A stretch of DNA of 64,000 nucleotides from Alphaproteobacteria bacterium (GCA_025350465.1 JANXXU010000002.1:146176-210175); one strand, 5' to 3'; positions 35,161 through 44,967 are shown, counted from the first letter of the stretch. Notes: generated from the sequence alone by a model not told the origin. Program-made: numbers and translations.

Positions 35161-35277
35161 TCCCTCCCCCTTGTGGGGAGGGATTGAGGGTGGGGGTACG
35201 GTGCAAGACGCGGCGCGTGCCAAGTACCCCCACCCGGATCGCGAAGTGCGATCCGACCTCCCCACAGGGGGGAGGTG
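35161..35277. repeat. Compound palindromic repeat between glyQ and glyS
   Basis: Nested perfect inverted repeats: TCCCTCCCC (35161-35169) with GGGGAGGGA (35175-35183); GGGTGGGGGTAC (35188-35199) with GTACCCCCACCC (35224-35235); GGATCGC (35236-35242) with GCGATCC (35248-35254); and ACCTCCCC (35256-35263) with GGGGAGGT (35269-35276). The layout is hairpin, long-range clamp, hairpin, hairpin. It resembles the GC-rich dispersed intergenic repeats of alphaproteobacteria. A related element lies at 54641-54820. Confidence 0.85.
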
Positions 35278-35294
35278 GAAGAATGTGCGCGCGC

Positions 35295-36248
<954 letters not shown>

Positions 36249-36441
36249 TTGGCGGTCGCGCAAGACGGGGAACCGGGGAGCGGCGGAAGCTAAAGAGACG
36301 CTCTCGGGGGGTCAAGGCGCGGGCGTTCCCATGCTCGCGATTCCGAGACGAGCAAGCGCCGGCGCGAATTTGATGTGGGTCAAGCCAAACGCGCCGGCGT
36401 TGCGTTAGCGTGAATATGCAGAAAACGCACGGAGGGCGGCC

Positions 36442-36975
36442 ATGGCCCAGACTCGAACACTCGTCGTCTATTACTCGCGCACGGGCACGACGCGCAAAGT
36501 CGCGCAGACGATCGCCTCTGCGCTGGGCGCCGATCTCGAAGAGATTCGCGAGACGATTTCGCGGCGCGGCGTATTCGGCTATTTGCGGGCGGCATACGAA
36601 GCCGCCAGGCAACGCAGCGCGCCGATCCACACAGGCAGCAAGAACCCTCACAACTACGACCTCGTCGTCATCGGGACGCCGGTGTGGGCGGGCGCGGTCG
36701 CACCACCTGTGCGCACGTATATTGCAGCGGCGAAAGAGCGTCTGTCGTCAGTTGCGTTCTTCTGTACGCTCGGCGGGCACGGTGCTGAAACGACGTTCAA
36801 GCAAATGGAAGCGCTCGCCGGCAAGGCGCCGCTGGCGCGCTGCGCTGTCACGGCGAGCGATGTGACACGAGGACTCTCCGGGTTGCTCGCCGCCGACTTC
36901 GTCAAGAGCCTGACGACACCGCGTGCTTCCGTAAAGCCGGCGATGCGTATCTTCCCAGAACCTGCTCACGCTTGA
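36442..36975 (+). CDS. Flavodoxin-family protein
   Basis: 177 residues from ATG 36442, with GGAGGG upstream. The FMN phosphate loop is YYSRTGTTRKVAQTIA (residues 10-25), the pattern of flavodoxins and the related HemG/YpsJ-type proteins. VVIGTPVWAGAVAPPVRTYI follows as the next FMN-binding loop. A possible third loop is FFCTLGGHGAETTF. It is a cytoplasmic electron carrier or an NAD(P)H-quinone-type reductase. The partner is unknown. It is convergent with the TetR gene. Confidence 0.88.
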   Translation: MAQTRTLVVYYSRTGTTRKVAQTIASALGADLEEIRETISRRGVFGYLRAAYEAARQRSAPIHTGSKNPHNYDLVVIGTPVWAGAVAPPVRTYIAAAKERLSSVAFFCTLGGHGAETTFKQMEALAGKAPLARCAVTASDVTRGLSGLLAADFVKSLTTPRASVKPAMRIFPEPAHA

Positions 36976-37009
36976 TATCGCCGCCCTCGGCCGTGCGAAG
37001 GCTGAACGC

Positions 37010-37669
37010 TCACGCGTCGCGCGGCGTCAGCACTTCGGGCAGATAGATGCGCAGATAGGCGACGACGGCGCGCATGCTCTCATCGAAAAGAGCGTCGGTG
37101 ATCGTGCCATGGCGCTCGAACGACATGCGCCAGAAGGTGTCCGAGATCTCGATCGCGTTGGTGCAGATCGCCTCAAGCCCTTCGATGTCCGGGGTCACGA
37201 AATAGTCGTGGAATTGCGCGGCGATGATGCGCCCAAGCCGCTCGTTGAAGTCGGAGTCGTAAGTCTGGATGTCGCGCGGCACATCGGGGCCCAAAAGCAA
37301 CCGCATGCATGCGACGTTTGACGTGTAGAGTTCGCGTCCGCGCTGCGATCCGACGCGCCAAGACCCTTGCCAGGAGCGACGCTCGTGGGGCGCCGTACCC
37401 TCCGCGCTCAGCTTCTCAAAACGCTCGATATAAACGCGCGCTTGGGCGAACATCGCCGCTTCCGCCGAAGGAAAGAAGTGATAGACCGTCGCCGTCGGCA
37501 TGTGCGCTTCGTCGGCGATCATCTGGATCGTGACGTCGGACGGTCCGTGTTTCAGCAGCAATTTTTCGACCGCCTGCATTAGCAGCTGAAACCGCGCCTT
37601 GCTGTCGGCCCGCGCTGGCCAGCGCGGCGTAATCTTTTCAATGCGCGCCGTCTTGAAGGCGAGAATCAT
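37010..37669 (-). CDS. TetR-family transcriptional regulator
   Basis: 219 residues from ATG 37669, chosen because AGGA lies 8 bases upstream. Residues about 25-75 are the DNA-binding domain: RFQLLMQAVEKLLLKHGPSD, then VTIQMIADEAHMPTATVYHFF, the canonical TetR helix-turn-helix. The C-terminal ligand domain (VACMRLLLGPDVPRDIQTYD and on) is not diagnostic. The gene starts 23 bases after the stop of the TonB-dependent receptor on the same strand, so it is probably co-transcribed with it and may control that operon and the divergent aminotransferase. TTCGAC palindromes in the divergent promoter region are candidate operators. Confidence 0.92.
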   Translation of the reverse strand: MILAFKTARIEKITPRWPARADSKARFQLLMQAVEKLLLKHGPSDVTIQMIADEAHMPTATVYHFFPSAEAAMFAQARVYIERFEKLSAEGTAPHERRSWQGSWRVGSQRGRELYTSNVACMRLLLGPDVPRDIQTYDSDFNERLGRIIAAQFHDYFVTPDIEGLEAICTNAIEISDTFWRMSFERHGTITDALFDESMRAVVAYLRIYLPEVLTPRDA

Positions 37670-37692
37670 CTGGCAATCCTCATGCGGCTCGC

Positions 37693-39981
37693 TCAATTAT
37701 AATGGAAAGACACTTCCGCGCCGACGGTCAAAGGCTGACCGACGATCTGCTGCAGGAAGCCAAAGGTTTGCGTCAGATTAAAGGCCTCGTTCAGGTATTT
37801 CTGGTCGCCGAGATTCTTGCCGAAGACCGAGAACCGCCACTCACCATCGTTGATCACATAGGACGCGCGCGCGTCGAACAGCCAAAAACCGCTTTGCATG
37901 ATGAGCGGATCGTCGGAGAGATCGAAGAACACTTTGCTCTTATACGACGCCGAACCAACGAGGTCGATGAAGTCGCCGCTGCCCAACGGGATCGTATAAT
38001 CGGCGATCCCGGTTAATGAAAACTTCGGCGCGAGCGGCAGAGTGTTGCCGGAGAAATCTACCGGGCCTCCAACCGTGTTGACGAACTGGTCGATCTTGGC
38101 ATCGAGCCAAGCAGCGTTCATGCTGACGGTCATATTTTCAAAGGGTTTGGCGATGCTCTCGAGCTCGATTCCCTTGATCGTCGACTTGGGTGCGTTCTGT
38201 AGGACGTTCACCGGGAATCCAGTGCCGCCCGTCGGGATCACGAGGTTGAAAACCTGGAGGTCGGTATAATCGTACCAGAAGGCGGCGAGGTTCACGCGAA
38301 GCTTCTTGTCCAGCAAATCGGTCTTCACGCCGACCTCGTAGGCGAGATTCTTTTCGGGCCGAATCGGCTCGGCCTGCGTCGCCGCGTTGATCGGGTTCAC
38401 GTCTAAGAAACCGCCGTTGAAGCCGCCGCTCTTGAAGCCGGTTGACACGCTCGCATAGGCCATCACGGTTTCATCGAAACGATGGTCGAGCGCCACGCGC
38501 CACGAGAAGCCGTCATCTGTGATGTTGTGGTTGAACGCCCACAACGTCTGATACGGATCGAAATGGTCGATGCCGCCGTCTTGCGACGTCCAGAGACCAA
38601 GGACGTTGAAATCCCGCTGCTCTCTGGTAAGCCGCGCGCCGAGCGTCAGATGCGTACGGTCGAAGATCTCATAGTCGCCTTGACTGAAGATGGCGTAAGA
38701 GCGCGTCTTCTGGTCGCTAATTCCGCGGCCGATCTGGGCAAAGGCGGTCGTTGTATCGCCGGGGATCGGATTGTCGCCGCAGAAGGCCCCGCAGATCAGA
38801 TCGGCGTCGAGGAAAATGAAAACCGACTGATCCTGCTTTAGCGTCTCGTTCAGATAATAGAGACCGACGAGCCAGTTGTATTTCTCGCCACTCCCTGCCG
38901 CGCGCAGCTCCTGCGTGAAGGTGTCCGAGCGCACGCCAAAATCGATCTCCAACATGCGGAAGGGGCTTGTGTCCGAATCCTCTGGATGAAGCTTGGTGTT
39001 GTGCTCGAACGCTGTAATCGAGGTCAGCGTCACGCCGCTCCAATTGTAGTCACCGCGAACTGACGCGCCCTCGTTCTTGATGTTGAGATGCTGCGTCCGG
39101 TTGTAGTTGCCTTCATAAAGATTAGTCGGTCCGGAATAGCCAAACGTGTCGACACCGCCTGGATTCGTGCCGACTTGGTGATACTCGGTCGGCAGCGTGT
39201 CGACCGCGCCGCCATGCATATTGAATAGCAGCGTGAAATTCTCGGCCGGATCCACACGCCACTGGCCGCGCATGGCGAAGCTGTCTGTGCCGCTGACGCG
39301 CTGGCCGTTCAGCAGATTCCTCATGTAGCCGTCGGAGCTATCGCGGATAAAGGCAAAGCGGCCAGCCGAGTTGTCGCCGGTCGGCGCGTTGAAGAAGCCT
39401 TGCTCCTCATTGGTGTTGTAGGAGCCGTAACTTGCCGAGAGCGCCGCCGTGAGGTCGTCGACCGGTTTGTTCGAAATGAAATTAATCAATCCGCTCGAGG
39501 TGTTGCGGCCATAGAGGGTTCCTTGCGGGCCCTTCAAAACCTCGATGCGATCGAGGTCGAAAACTTGAAACGATTGGGCGGAGGGAGAACTCAAATATAC
39601 TTCATCGGCATAGACGCCGTTGGGGCCCGCGTTGTTGGTGTTGAAGTCGTTGTTGCCGACGCCGCGAATGGTGACGATCGGCTGGTTCGACGAACCCGAC
39701 GGCATGCCGATCGAAACATCGGGAATGAACTCGGCAAGCTTGTCGCTGGTGTTGACGCCCAGGTCTCTGATCTTGGCGCCTGACAGCGAGGTGACGGACG
39801 CCGGAACGTCTTGCGCGTCTTGCTTGCGCTTTTGCGCGGTGACCGTGACCTTCTCGATCTGGCCGTTGTTGGCGGGCGGCGGATCGTCGGCGCGAGCCGG
39901 CAAGATAGCTAGTCCGGCGAGCGACAGCGCTACGATGTAGGTCGAGGTTTGGCGGAGAGGAGAACGTGTTCGCTTGGCCAT
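37693..39981 (-). CDS. TonB-dependent outer-membrane receptor
   Basis: 762 residues from ATG 39981, with AGGGGG upstream; the open frame continues but this start gives the signal peptide (TYIVALSLAGLAILPARA). The plug domain shows the TonB-box region IEKVTVTAQKRKQDAQDVPA and VLKGPQGTLYGRNTSSGLIN. The barrel ends in the C-terminal signature QPLTVGAEVSFHYN, with aromatic residues near the end. The VTAQKR/GTLYGRN type groups it with receptors for diverse substrates that are expanded in alphaproteobacteria and sphingomonads, so iron chelate uptake should not be assumed. It is divergent from a class III aminotransferase and followed by a TetR gene. Confidence 0.95.
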   Translation of the reverse strand: MAKRTRSPLRQTSTYIVALSLAGLAILPARADDPPPANNGQIEKVTVTAQKRKQDAQDVPASVTSLSGAKIRDLGVNTSDKLAEFIPDVSIGMPSGSSNQPIVTIRGVGNNDFNTNNAGPNGVYADEVYLSSPSAQSFQVFDLDRIEVLKGPQGTLYGRNTSSGLINFISNKPVDDLTAALSASYGSYNTNEEQGFFNAPTGDNSAGRFAFIRDSSDGYMRNLLNGQRVSGTDSFAMRGQWRVDPAENFTLLFNMHGGAVDTLPTEYHQVGTNPGGVDTFGYSGPTNLYEGNYNRTQHLNIKNEGASVRGDYNWSGVTLTSITAFEHNTKLHPEDSDTSPFRMLEIDFGVRSDTFTQELRAAGSGEKYNWLVGLYYLNETLKQDQSVFIFLDADLICGAFCGDNPIPGDTTTAFAQIGRGISDQKTRSYAIFSQGDYEIFDRTHLTLGARLTREQRDFNVLGLWTSQDGGIDHFDPYQTLWAFNHNITDDGFSWRVALDHRFDETVMAYASVSTGFKSGGFNGGFLDVNPINAATQAEPIRPEKNLAYEVGVKTDLLDKKLRVNLAAFWYDYTDLQVFNLVIPTGGTGFPVNVLQNAPKSTIKGIELESIAKPFENMTVSMNAAWLDAKIDQFVNTVGGPVDFSGNTLPLAPKFSLTGIADYTIPLGSGDFIDLVGSASYKSKVFFDLSDDPLIMQSGFWLFDARASYVINDGEWRFSVFGKNLGDQKYLNEAFNLTQTFGFLQQIVGQPLTVGAEVSFHYN

Positions 39982-40361
39982 TCCGGGCCCCCTGTGCACG
40001 ACGAGACTACCGCGCCCCGGGCCACCCTGATCCGAGGCCGCAGTCATCGAGTTAAATCGAATTCGGGGCAAGCCGCACGAACTGATTCGGTTTGCTTTGG
40101 CGATTCGACCTAACCTGTTGCGCTTGTGTCGCGCCGGATCACCGGCCCTACGCCGGCCGGCTGCGACCGGGCTGGACGGGAACCGGGGTAGGACCGGACG
40201 AGCCTGGACCATTTCTCCATGAGTTGCAGTAAGCCCCCGCAAGAGAATCGTTATTCGAGAATTGTCGATTTGTCGGAGCCTGAACTTATTGATTGTTGCA
40301 AAGCCAAGCTTCCCGGTGACCAACAATTCGACTAAAGTCGAACATTCGACGGGAGGCGCGT
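39982..40361. promoter_or_regulatory. Divergent promoter region between TonB receptor and aminotransferase
   Basis: 380 bases without a gene. Near the aminotransferase, TTCGAC (40327-40332), GTCGAA (40337-40342) and TTCGAC (40345-40350) form a perfect inverted repeat plus a third half-site, ending just before the ribosome binding site GGGAGG. A similar half-site pair, ATTCGAGAATTGTCGAT, occurs near 40254-40270. These are candidate operators, perhaps for the TetR-type regulator. The receptor leader at 39990-40230 is GC-rich and shows no riboswitch I can recognise. Confidence 0.55.
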
Positions 40362-41636
40362 ATGGCTTGGAAAAACACCAAGGACCTTGAGCTTCGGGAG
40401 CGCGCGCAAAAGGTCATTCCGGGCGGCATGTACGGTCATCAATCGACTGTGCTTCTGCCCGATGGATATCCGCAATTCTTCGCGCGCGCCGAGGGCACTC
40501 GGCTCTGGGACGCCGACGGCAACAGCTACATCGATTACATGTGCGCGTATGGGCCAAACCTGTTCGGCTATGGCCACGCCGAGATCGACGACGCGGCGAT
40601 CGCACAGTTGCGGCGCGGCGACGCAATGACCGGCCCCTCGCCTCTCATCGTCGAACTGGCGGAAGCGTTCGTGCGCATGGTGACGCACGCCGATTGGGCG
40701 ATCTTCTGCAAGAACGGCACCGACGCGACCACAATGGCGCTGACGATCGCGCGCGCTCATACGGGCAAACGCAAAGTCCTAACGGCGACGGGCGCCTATC
40801 ACGGCGCGGCGCCGTGGTGCACGCCGCGCCCAGCCGGTACCGTCGCCGAGGACCGCGCACATCTCGTTCACTTTACCTACAACGACATCGCGAGCCTTGA
40901 GGCCGCCGTGAAAAGTGTGGGCGAAGATCTCGCTGCTATTTTCGCGGCACCCTTCAAGCACGACGCATTTCAGGATCAGCAATTGCCGACCCGCGAATAC
41001 GCGAACCGAGTGCGCGAGATCTGCGACAAGACCGGCGCGCTTCTCGTCGTCGACGATGTTCGCGCCGGTCTTCGCCTGGCGCGCGATTGCAGTTGGTCGC
41101 TGGTCGATGTGAAGCCCGACCTTTCGACGTGGGGCAAAGCGATCGCCAACGGGCATCCGATTTCGGCCCTGCTTGGCTCGGAGAAAGCGCGCGCGGCGGC
41201 GCAGGCGATTTACGTGACGGGCTCTTACTGGTTCGCCGCGGCAGCGATGGCGGCTGCGGTCAAGACGCTCGAGTTCGTGCGCGAGAGCGACTATCTGGAG
41301 CACACCGAGACGATGGGACGGCGCTTGCGCGAAGGGTTGCAGCAGCAGGCAGCCGCGCACGGCTTCACACTTCGCCAGACAGGTCCCGCGCAAATGCCGC
41401 AAATTTTGTTCGATGACGATCCCGATTTCCGCAAAGGCTTCGCTTGGACGCAGGCGGCCTTAAAGCGCGGCGTCTATCTCCACCCCTGGCACAACATGTT
41501 CATTTGCGCGGCGCTAACGGAGGGCCACGTGAGCGAAACGCTCGCCGCAACCGACGCCGCGTTTGAGACGGTGAAGAAGCGCCTGCCAACGCTAAAGCCG
41601 CATCCCGTGGTGGCGCAACTTTTTTCTGGACACTAA
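40362..41636 (+). CDS. Class III PLP aminotransferase of the glutamate-1-semialdehyde aminomutase type
   Basis: 424 residues, with GGGAGG upstream of ATG 40362. The PLP Lys is in DLSTWGKAIANGHPISALLG near residue 265. The aspartate that contacts the pyridine N is in LLVVDDVRAGLRLARD. Substrate-side residues include NGTDATTMALTIARAHTGKR and TGAYHGAAPW. The sequence is in the HemL-like branch, but the usual DEV reads DDV and there is no HemL context, so the function is probably transamination of a secondary metabolite or amino compound, or an aminomutase. It is divergent from the TonB receptor. Confidence 0.88.
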   Translation: MAWKNTKDLELRERAQKVIPGGMYGHQSTVLLPDGYPQFFARAEGTRLWDADGNSYIDYMCAYGPNLFGYGHAEIDDAAIAQLRRGDAMTGPSPLIVELAEAFVRMVTHADWAIFCKNGTDATTMALTIARAHTGKRKVLTATGAYHGAAPWCTPRPAGTVAEDRAHLVHFTYNDIASLEAAVKSVGEDLAAIFAAPFKHDAFQDQQLPTREYANRVREICDKTGALLVVDDVRAGLRLARDCSWSLVDVKPDLSTWGKAIANGHPISALLGSEKARAAAQAIYVTGSYWFAAAAMAAAVKTLEFVRESDYLEHTETMGRRLREGLQQQAAAHGFTLRQTGPAQMPQILFDDDPDFRKGFAWTQAALKRGVYLHPWHNMFICAALTEGHVSETLAATDAAFETVKKRLPTLKPHPVVAQLFSGH

Positions 41637-41687
41637 TTGCCTTCGCTTTAAAAGCGATGAGCGCGTACGGCTGATGCTGGTTTTAGA

Positions 41688-41921
41688 TTAGCGATATGGA
41701 CAGTCGACCCGGTCACAGGCGCGTTGCTGGCCGGGCGCCGAATAGGTACCGCAAGTCGGGCACTTGATCATGTCTTCCATGGGAAGCTGGTTGGTTGCCG
41801 TGCGCTCAGTCGCACGCCGCAGCGCCTCCTGCAATTGCTCGCGGAAGCGGATCGCGCGGCCGCGGATCGCGAAATAGGCGACGGCGAGGATCGCCAAAAC
41901 GACGAGAAATCCTGCTCCCAT
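41688..41921 (-). CDS. Small membrane protein with a zinc-ribbon-like tail
   Basis: 77 residues from ATG 41921. One N-terminal transmembrane helix (GFLVVLAILAVAYFAIRG) is followed by a charged helix and a C-terminal CPTCGTYSAPGQQRACDRVD-CPYR module with four Cys in a CxxC...CxxxxC pattern, likely to bind zinc. It resembles small PP0621-like membrane proteins. It begins 7 bases after the S49 peptidase stop on the same strand, so it is probably co-transcribed with the peptidase, methyltransferase and DUF2007 genes. Confidence 0.75.
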   Translation of the reverse strand: MGAGFLVVLAILAVAYFAIRGRAIRFREQLQEALRRATERTATNQLPMEDMIKCPTCGTYSAPGQQRACDRVDCPYR

Positions 41922-41928
41922 GCCTCGA

Positions 41929-42798
41929 CTATAGCCCGAAGCGCGACCAGAGCGCACGGTCTTCGATCGCCACGATCAGATCATGCGCCCATTGCGCGCG
42001 CTCAGGCGCGCCGTCCGCGTGCCGACTCGACGGGCCGCCCCAACCGAACCATGAGCGGCGCTGCGTCACGACGCGAAATTCGACCTTGGTGCCGAACTTG
42101 GCGCGGGCTACGGCGAAGAGATCGCCCAGGCCATCGACGAGGCCAAACTCTTGCGCCTTCGCGCCGGTCCAGAACGCGCCGGAAAACAAATCGCTTTCCT
42201 CGCCCTTCAGCTTGCCTGCGCGGCGCTCTTTCACCATCGTCTTGAAGGTTTCGTGCACTTCTTTCTGAAGCGCTTCGAGATGGGCGACATCGCGCGGCTG
42301 CTCCGGCTGAAACGGATCGAGCATCGCTTTGCGTTCGCCGGACGTATGCACGCGGCGCTCGACGCCGATCTTTTCCATCAGCTTGTCGAAGCCGAAGCCG
42401 GCGGAGACGACGCCGAGAGAACCCACGATCGAATTCGCATGGGCGTAGATCTCATCGCCCGCCAGCGCCAGCATGTAACCGCCGGACGCCGCGACATCCT
42501 CGGCGAAGGTCATGACCTTGATGCCCTTCTCGCGCGCCAAGAGGCGCACACGGTCATGGATCAAGGCCGCCTGCACCGGCGAACCGCCGGGCGAATTGAT
42601 CACGAGCGCCGCAGCGGCGATCGTCTTGTCCGCGAGGAGGCGCGAGATCGGGCCTGCTAGCGCGGACATCGTCAGGCCCGGGCGCAATCCGCCCGAGACC
42701 CCGATTGTGCCGTTGAGCCGCAAGACGGCGACGACAGGCGGCTGTTCGGACAGCTTGAGGCGACGCAGCGTGCGCGTGATCCAGTTGGCCATGATCAT
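41929..42798 (-). CDS. S49-family (SppA-like) serine peptidase
   Basis: 289 residues. The catalytic Ser is in AEDVAASGGYMLALAGDEIY and the general-base Lys in TSGERKAMLDPF. NSPGGSPVQAALIHDRVRLL is the oxyanion and dimer loop. The length and single catalytic domain fit the alphaproteobacterial SppA36/SohB-like group. No clear transmembrane anchor is visible at the N-terminus, so it may be peripheral. It degrades leftover signal peptides or membrane proteins. The start ATG 42798 overlaps the upstream TAA by one base (TAATG), indicating translational coupling; an ATG at 42792 is also possible. Confidence 0.93.
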   Translation of the reverse strand: MIMANWITRTLRRLKLSEQPPVVAVLRLNGTIGVSGGLRPGLTMSALAGPISRLLADKTIAAAALVINSPGGSPVQAALIHDRVRLLAREKGIKVMTFAEDVAASGGYMLALAGDEIYAHANSIVGSLGVVSAGFGFDKLMEKIGVERRVHTSGERKAMLDPFQPEQPRDVAHLEALQKEVHETFKTMVKERRAGKLKGEESDLFSGAFWTGAKAQEFGLVDGLGDLFAVARAKFGTKVEFRVVTQRRSWFGWGGPSSRHADGAPERAQWAHDLIVAIEDRALWSRFGL

Positions 42799-43589
42799 TA
42801 CTTAAAGAGCGGCTCGCCCCGCCGCAAGATGCCCTCTGCCTCTTGTGTGGGGCGCCCGTCGGTTCGATGAAGAATGAGCCCGGGCAAAAGCCGCAAGGGC
42901 GCGCGCGAATTCATCCGTATACGGATGATGAGGCGCTTTGCCCCCTCGCCCGCCTTCGGCCACAGCGGAAAGATCTCCGTACCGAGGCCGTTCGGCGCGA
43001 GCGACGCCAGCGCGACCGACAACTGATCGGGCGGCAGAATTGCCGTCACCCACCCGGACGGCTTGGCCAACGCGCGAGCAAAGCGCAGCCATTCGCCCAA
43101 GCCTTTGGCGGCCGCCGACGTGGCGCGCGCCTTCGCCGCATCGGGTGCGCGGGTGCCGCGGGCGATGTCGTGGAACGGCGGGTTGGTCATCACGTGATCA
43201 AACGACTGACGTGGCAATTGACGCGGGCGCTGCAAGACGTCCGCCACGAAGACGTCAAACGCCTCAAGCGCATTGCGTGCGGCATTGGCGCGAGCGAGTT
43301 CGGCCAGCTCAGGCTCGAGCTCGACGCCGGTAAAACGCAAATCGGCGACACGCGCGGCAAGGCAAAGGGAGGCTGTGCCGGCGCCAAGCCCGAGATCACA
43401 TACGCGCTCGCGTGGCTTTGCCGGTACCGCCGCGGCCAGCATCACCGAGTCCATGCCGGCGCGAAATCCATGGCTCGGTTGCCAGAGGCGAACGCGACCA
43501 CCCAAGAAAGCGTCATCAGTGAGTTCGAAGCCTTCGCGTGCGGCGTTTGGACGCTGCGCCGTCGCCCGCGTACTAGGGCGCGAGGACAT
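42798..43589 (-). CDS. tRNA1(Val) adenine-N6-type SAM-dependent methyltransferase (TrmN6/YfiC-like)
   Basis: About 263 residues. The start is uncertain: ATG 43589 overlaps the end of the DUF2007 gene, and an ATG at 43604 is also possible. The SAM-binding motif is VCDLGLGAGTASLCLAARVA and the catalytic NPPF is in DHVMTNPPFHDIARG, which marks N6-adenine or N5-glutamine methylation. FELTDDAFLGGRVRLWQPSH at the N-terminus and the order of motifs match the TrmN6/YfiC-type proteins that modify adenine 37 of tRNA-Val. The gene is fused by overlap to DUF2007 upstream and S49 peptidase downstream. Confidence 0.87.
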   Translation of the reverse strand: MSSRPSTRATAQRPNAAREGFELTDDAFLGGRVRLWQPSHGFRAGMDSVMLAAAVPAKPRERVCDLGLGAGTASLCLAARVADLRFTGVELEPELAELARANAARNALEAFDVFVADVLQRPRQLPRQSFDHVMTNPPFHDIARGTRAPDAAKARATSAAAKGLGEWLRFARALAKPSGWVTAILPPDQLSVALASLAPNGLGTEIFPLWPKAGEGAKRLIIRIRMNSRAPLRLLPGLILHRTDGRPTQEAEGILRRGEPLFK

Positions 43590-43794
43590 GGGCAAGTCCG
43601 GCATCGGCAAGTAACCTTCGCGCGCGCGCGGCCTCGGCGTCGTCAACCATTATGCGGCGCGGAATCGCCCCGATGTTCCCGTCCAGGATGTTCATGAAGC
43701 CGTCGAAATCGTCAAAAGCGATGTTATCCGCCTTGAGCAATGCCCGGACAAAACTCAACAAAGCGAAGTCATTGGTGCGTAACAGCTCAATCAT
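43573..43794 (-). CDS. DUF2007 small protein
   Basis: 73 residues from ATG 43794 (GAAGAG precedes it; a GTG at 43800 is the alternative). MIELLRTNDFALLSFVRALL, then DNIAFDDFDGFMNILDGNIG and the C-terminal ARARRLLADAGL are typical of the DUF2007 putative signal-transducing family, an alpha-beta fold related to PII-like or ACT-like domains. The cytoplasmic role is unknown. It is the first gene of the operon leading to methyltransferase and S49 peptidase and is divergent from octaprenyl-diphosphate synthase, the usual alphaproteobacterial arrangement. Confidence 0.88.
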   Translation of the reverse strand: MIELLRTNDFALLSFVRALLKADNIAFDDFDGFMNILDGNIGAIPRRIMVDDAEAARARRLLADAGLAHVLAP

Positions 43795-43905
43795 GTTCAC
43801 TCTTCATTCGATTTCGACGCCAGAGCTGCCAGGGCACACAAGACCGTGGCGTCCTGACCCTTGACCCATGACTGAACCACTTCCTATTTTCAACCAAGCC
43901 TGCAC

Positions 43906-44967
43906 GTGCATACAACAACTCTAACGATCCGAGGGCCGATTTTGCGGGCCGTCCAGAAGATCATTGCAGGTGCGAGCGAACCGAAAGGTGCGGTCGAGCG
44001 CCTTTTCCGCCTGGTCGAGCTCGATCTGAGCGCCGTCAACACTCTCATCGTCGAGCGCATGCAGAGCAGCGTGCCGCTGATCCCCGAGCTTGCCGGCCAT
44101 TTGATCAAATCCGGCGGTAAGCGTTTGCGGCCGATGCTGACGTTGGCGGCGGCGCGGCTCACCGGCTACACGGGCGGTGCGCACATCCACCTCGCCACCG
44201 CCGTCGAATTCATCCACACCGCGACACTGTTGCACGATGACGTGGTCGACGAGAGCGCGCTGCGGCGCGGTCAGGCGGCCGCCCACATGATTTGGGGCAA
44301 CGCGCCAAGCGTCCTCGTCGGCGATTTTCTGTTCGCACGTGCTTTCGAGCTGATGGTCGAAGCGGAGTCCTTACGTGTGCTCTCGATCCTGGCGCATGCC
44401 TCGGCCGTGATCGCGGAAGGCGAAGTGATGCAGCTCTCGAGCGTGCGCAACCTGGCGATCTCGCAAGACACCTATCTCAAGATCGTCTCGGCAAAGACTG
44501 CCGCGTTGTTCGCGGCGGCGGCGGAGGCGGGCGCAGTGCTGGTACGCGGCGAGCCGGCGGGCGAACAGGCGCTGCACGATTACGGCCGCAATCTCGGCAT
44601 CGCCTTTCAGTTGGTCGACGACGCGCTCGATTATTCGGGGCGTGAGGCGATGATGGGCAAAGCAGTGGGCGACGATTTTCGCGAAGGCAAGCTGACCTTA
44701 CCGGTCATCGTCGCTTTCGCCAAAGCGCAAGGCAATGCCGACGAGACCGCGTTCTGGCAACGCACGATGGCCGAGCGTCATCAATCGGAACTCGACCTGA
44801 CGCACGCCATCCACCTCATCGATAAGCATCAGGCGATCGGCGCGACCCTGGCGCGCGCCCGGCATTTCGCCGATGAAGCGTGCGAGGCCCTCGCCATGTT
44901 TCCCGACAGCGCCATGCACCGCGCTCTCGTCGACCTCGCCGAATTCTGCGTCAGCCGGGCGTATTAG
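43906..44967 (+). CDS. ispB: Octaprenyl/polyprenyl diphosphate synthase
   Basis: Adds isopentenyl diphosphate units to make the ubiquinone side chain. 353 residues from GTG 43906. The first aspartate-rich motif is LLHDDVVDES and the second is LVDDALDYSG. GGKRLRPMLTLAAARLTGY matches the IPP-binding region. AVEFIHTATLLHDDV and VGDFLFARAFELMVEAES are characteristic of long-chain synthases. Chain length (8-10 units) cannot be fixed from the sequence. It is divergent from DUF2007 (112 bp between starts). Confidence 0.95.
   Translation: MHTTTLTIRGPILRAVQKIIAGASEPKGAVERLFRLVELDLSAVNTLIVERMQSSVPLIPELAGHLIKSGGKRLRPMLTLAAARLTGYTGGAHIHLATAVEFIHTATLLHDDVVDESALRRGQAAAHMIWGNAPSVLVGDFLFARAFELMVEAESLRVLSILAHASAVIAEGEVMQLSSVRNLAISQDTYLKIVSAKTAALFAAAAEAGAVLVRGEPAGEQALHDYGRNLGIAFQLVDDALDYSGREAMMGKAVGDDFREGKLTLPVIVAFAKAQGNADETAFWQRTMAERHQSELDLTHAIHLIDKHQAIGATLARARHFADEACEALAMFPDSAMHRALVDLAEFCVSRAY

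Noticed and set aside
39982..40230. Possible riboswitch in the TonB receptor leader
   Set aside because: I looked for cobalamin-type conserved boxes in the leader and found none.
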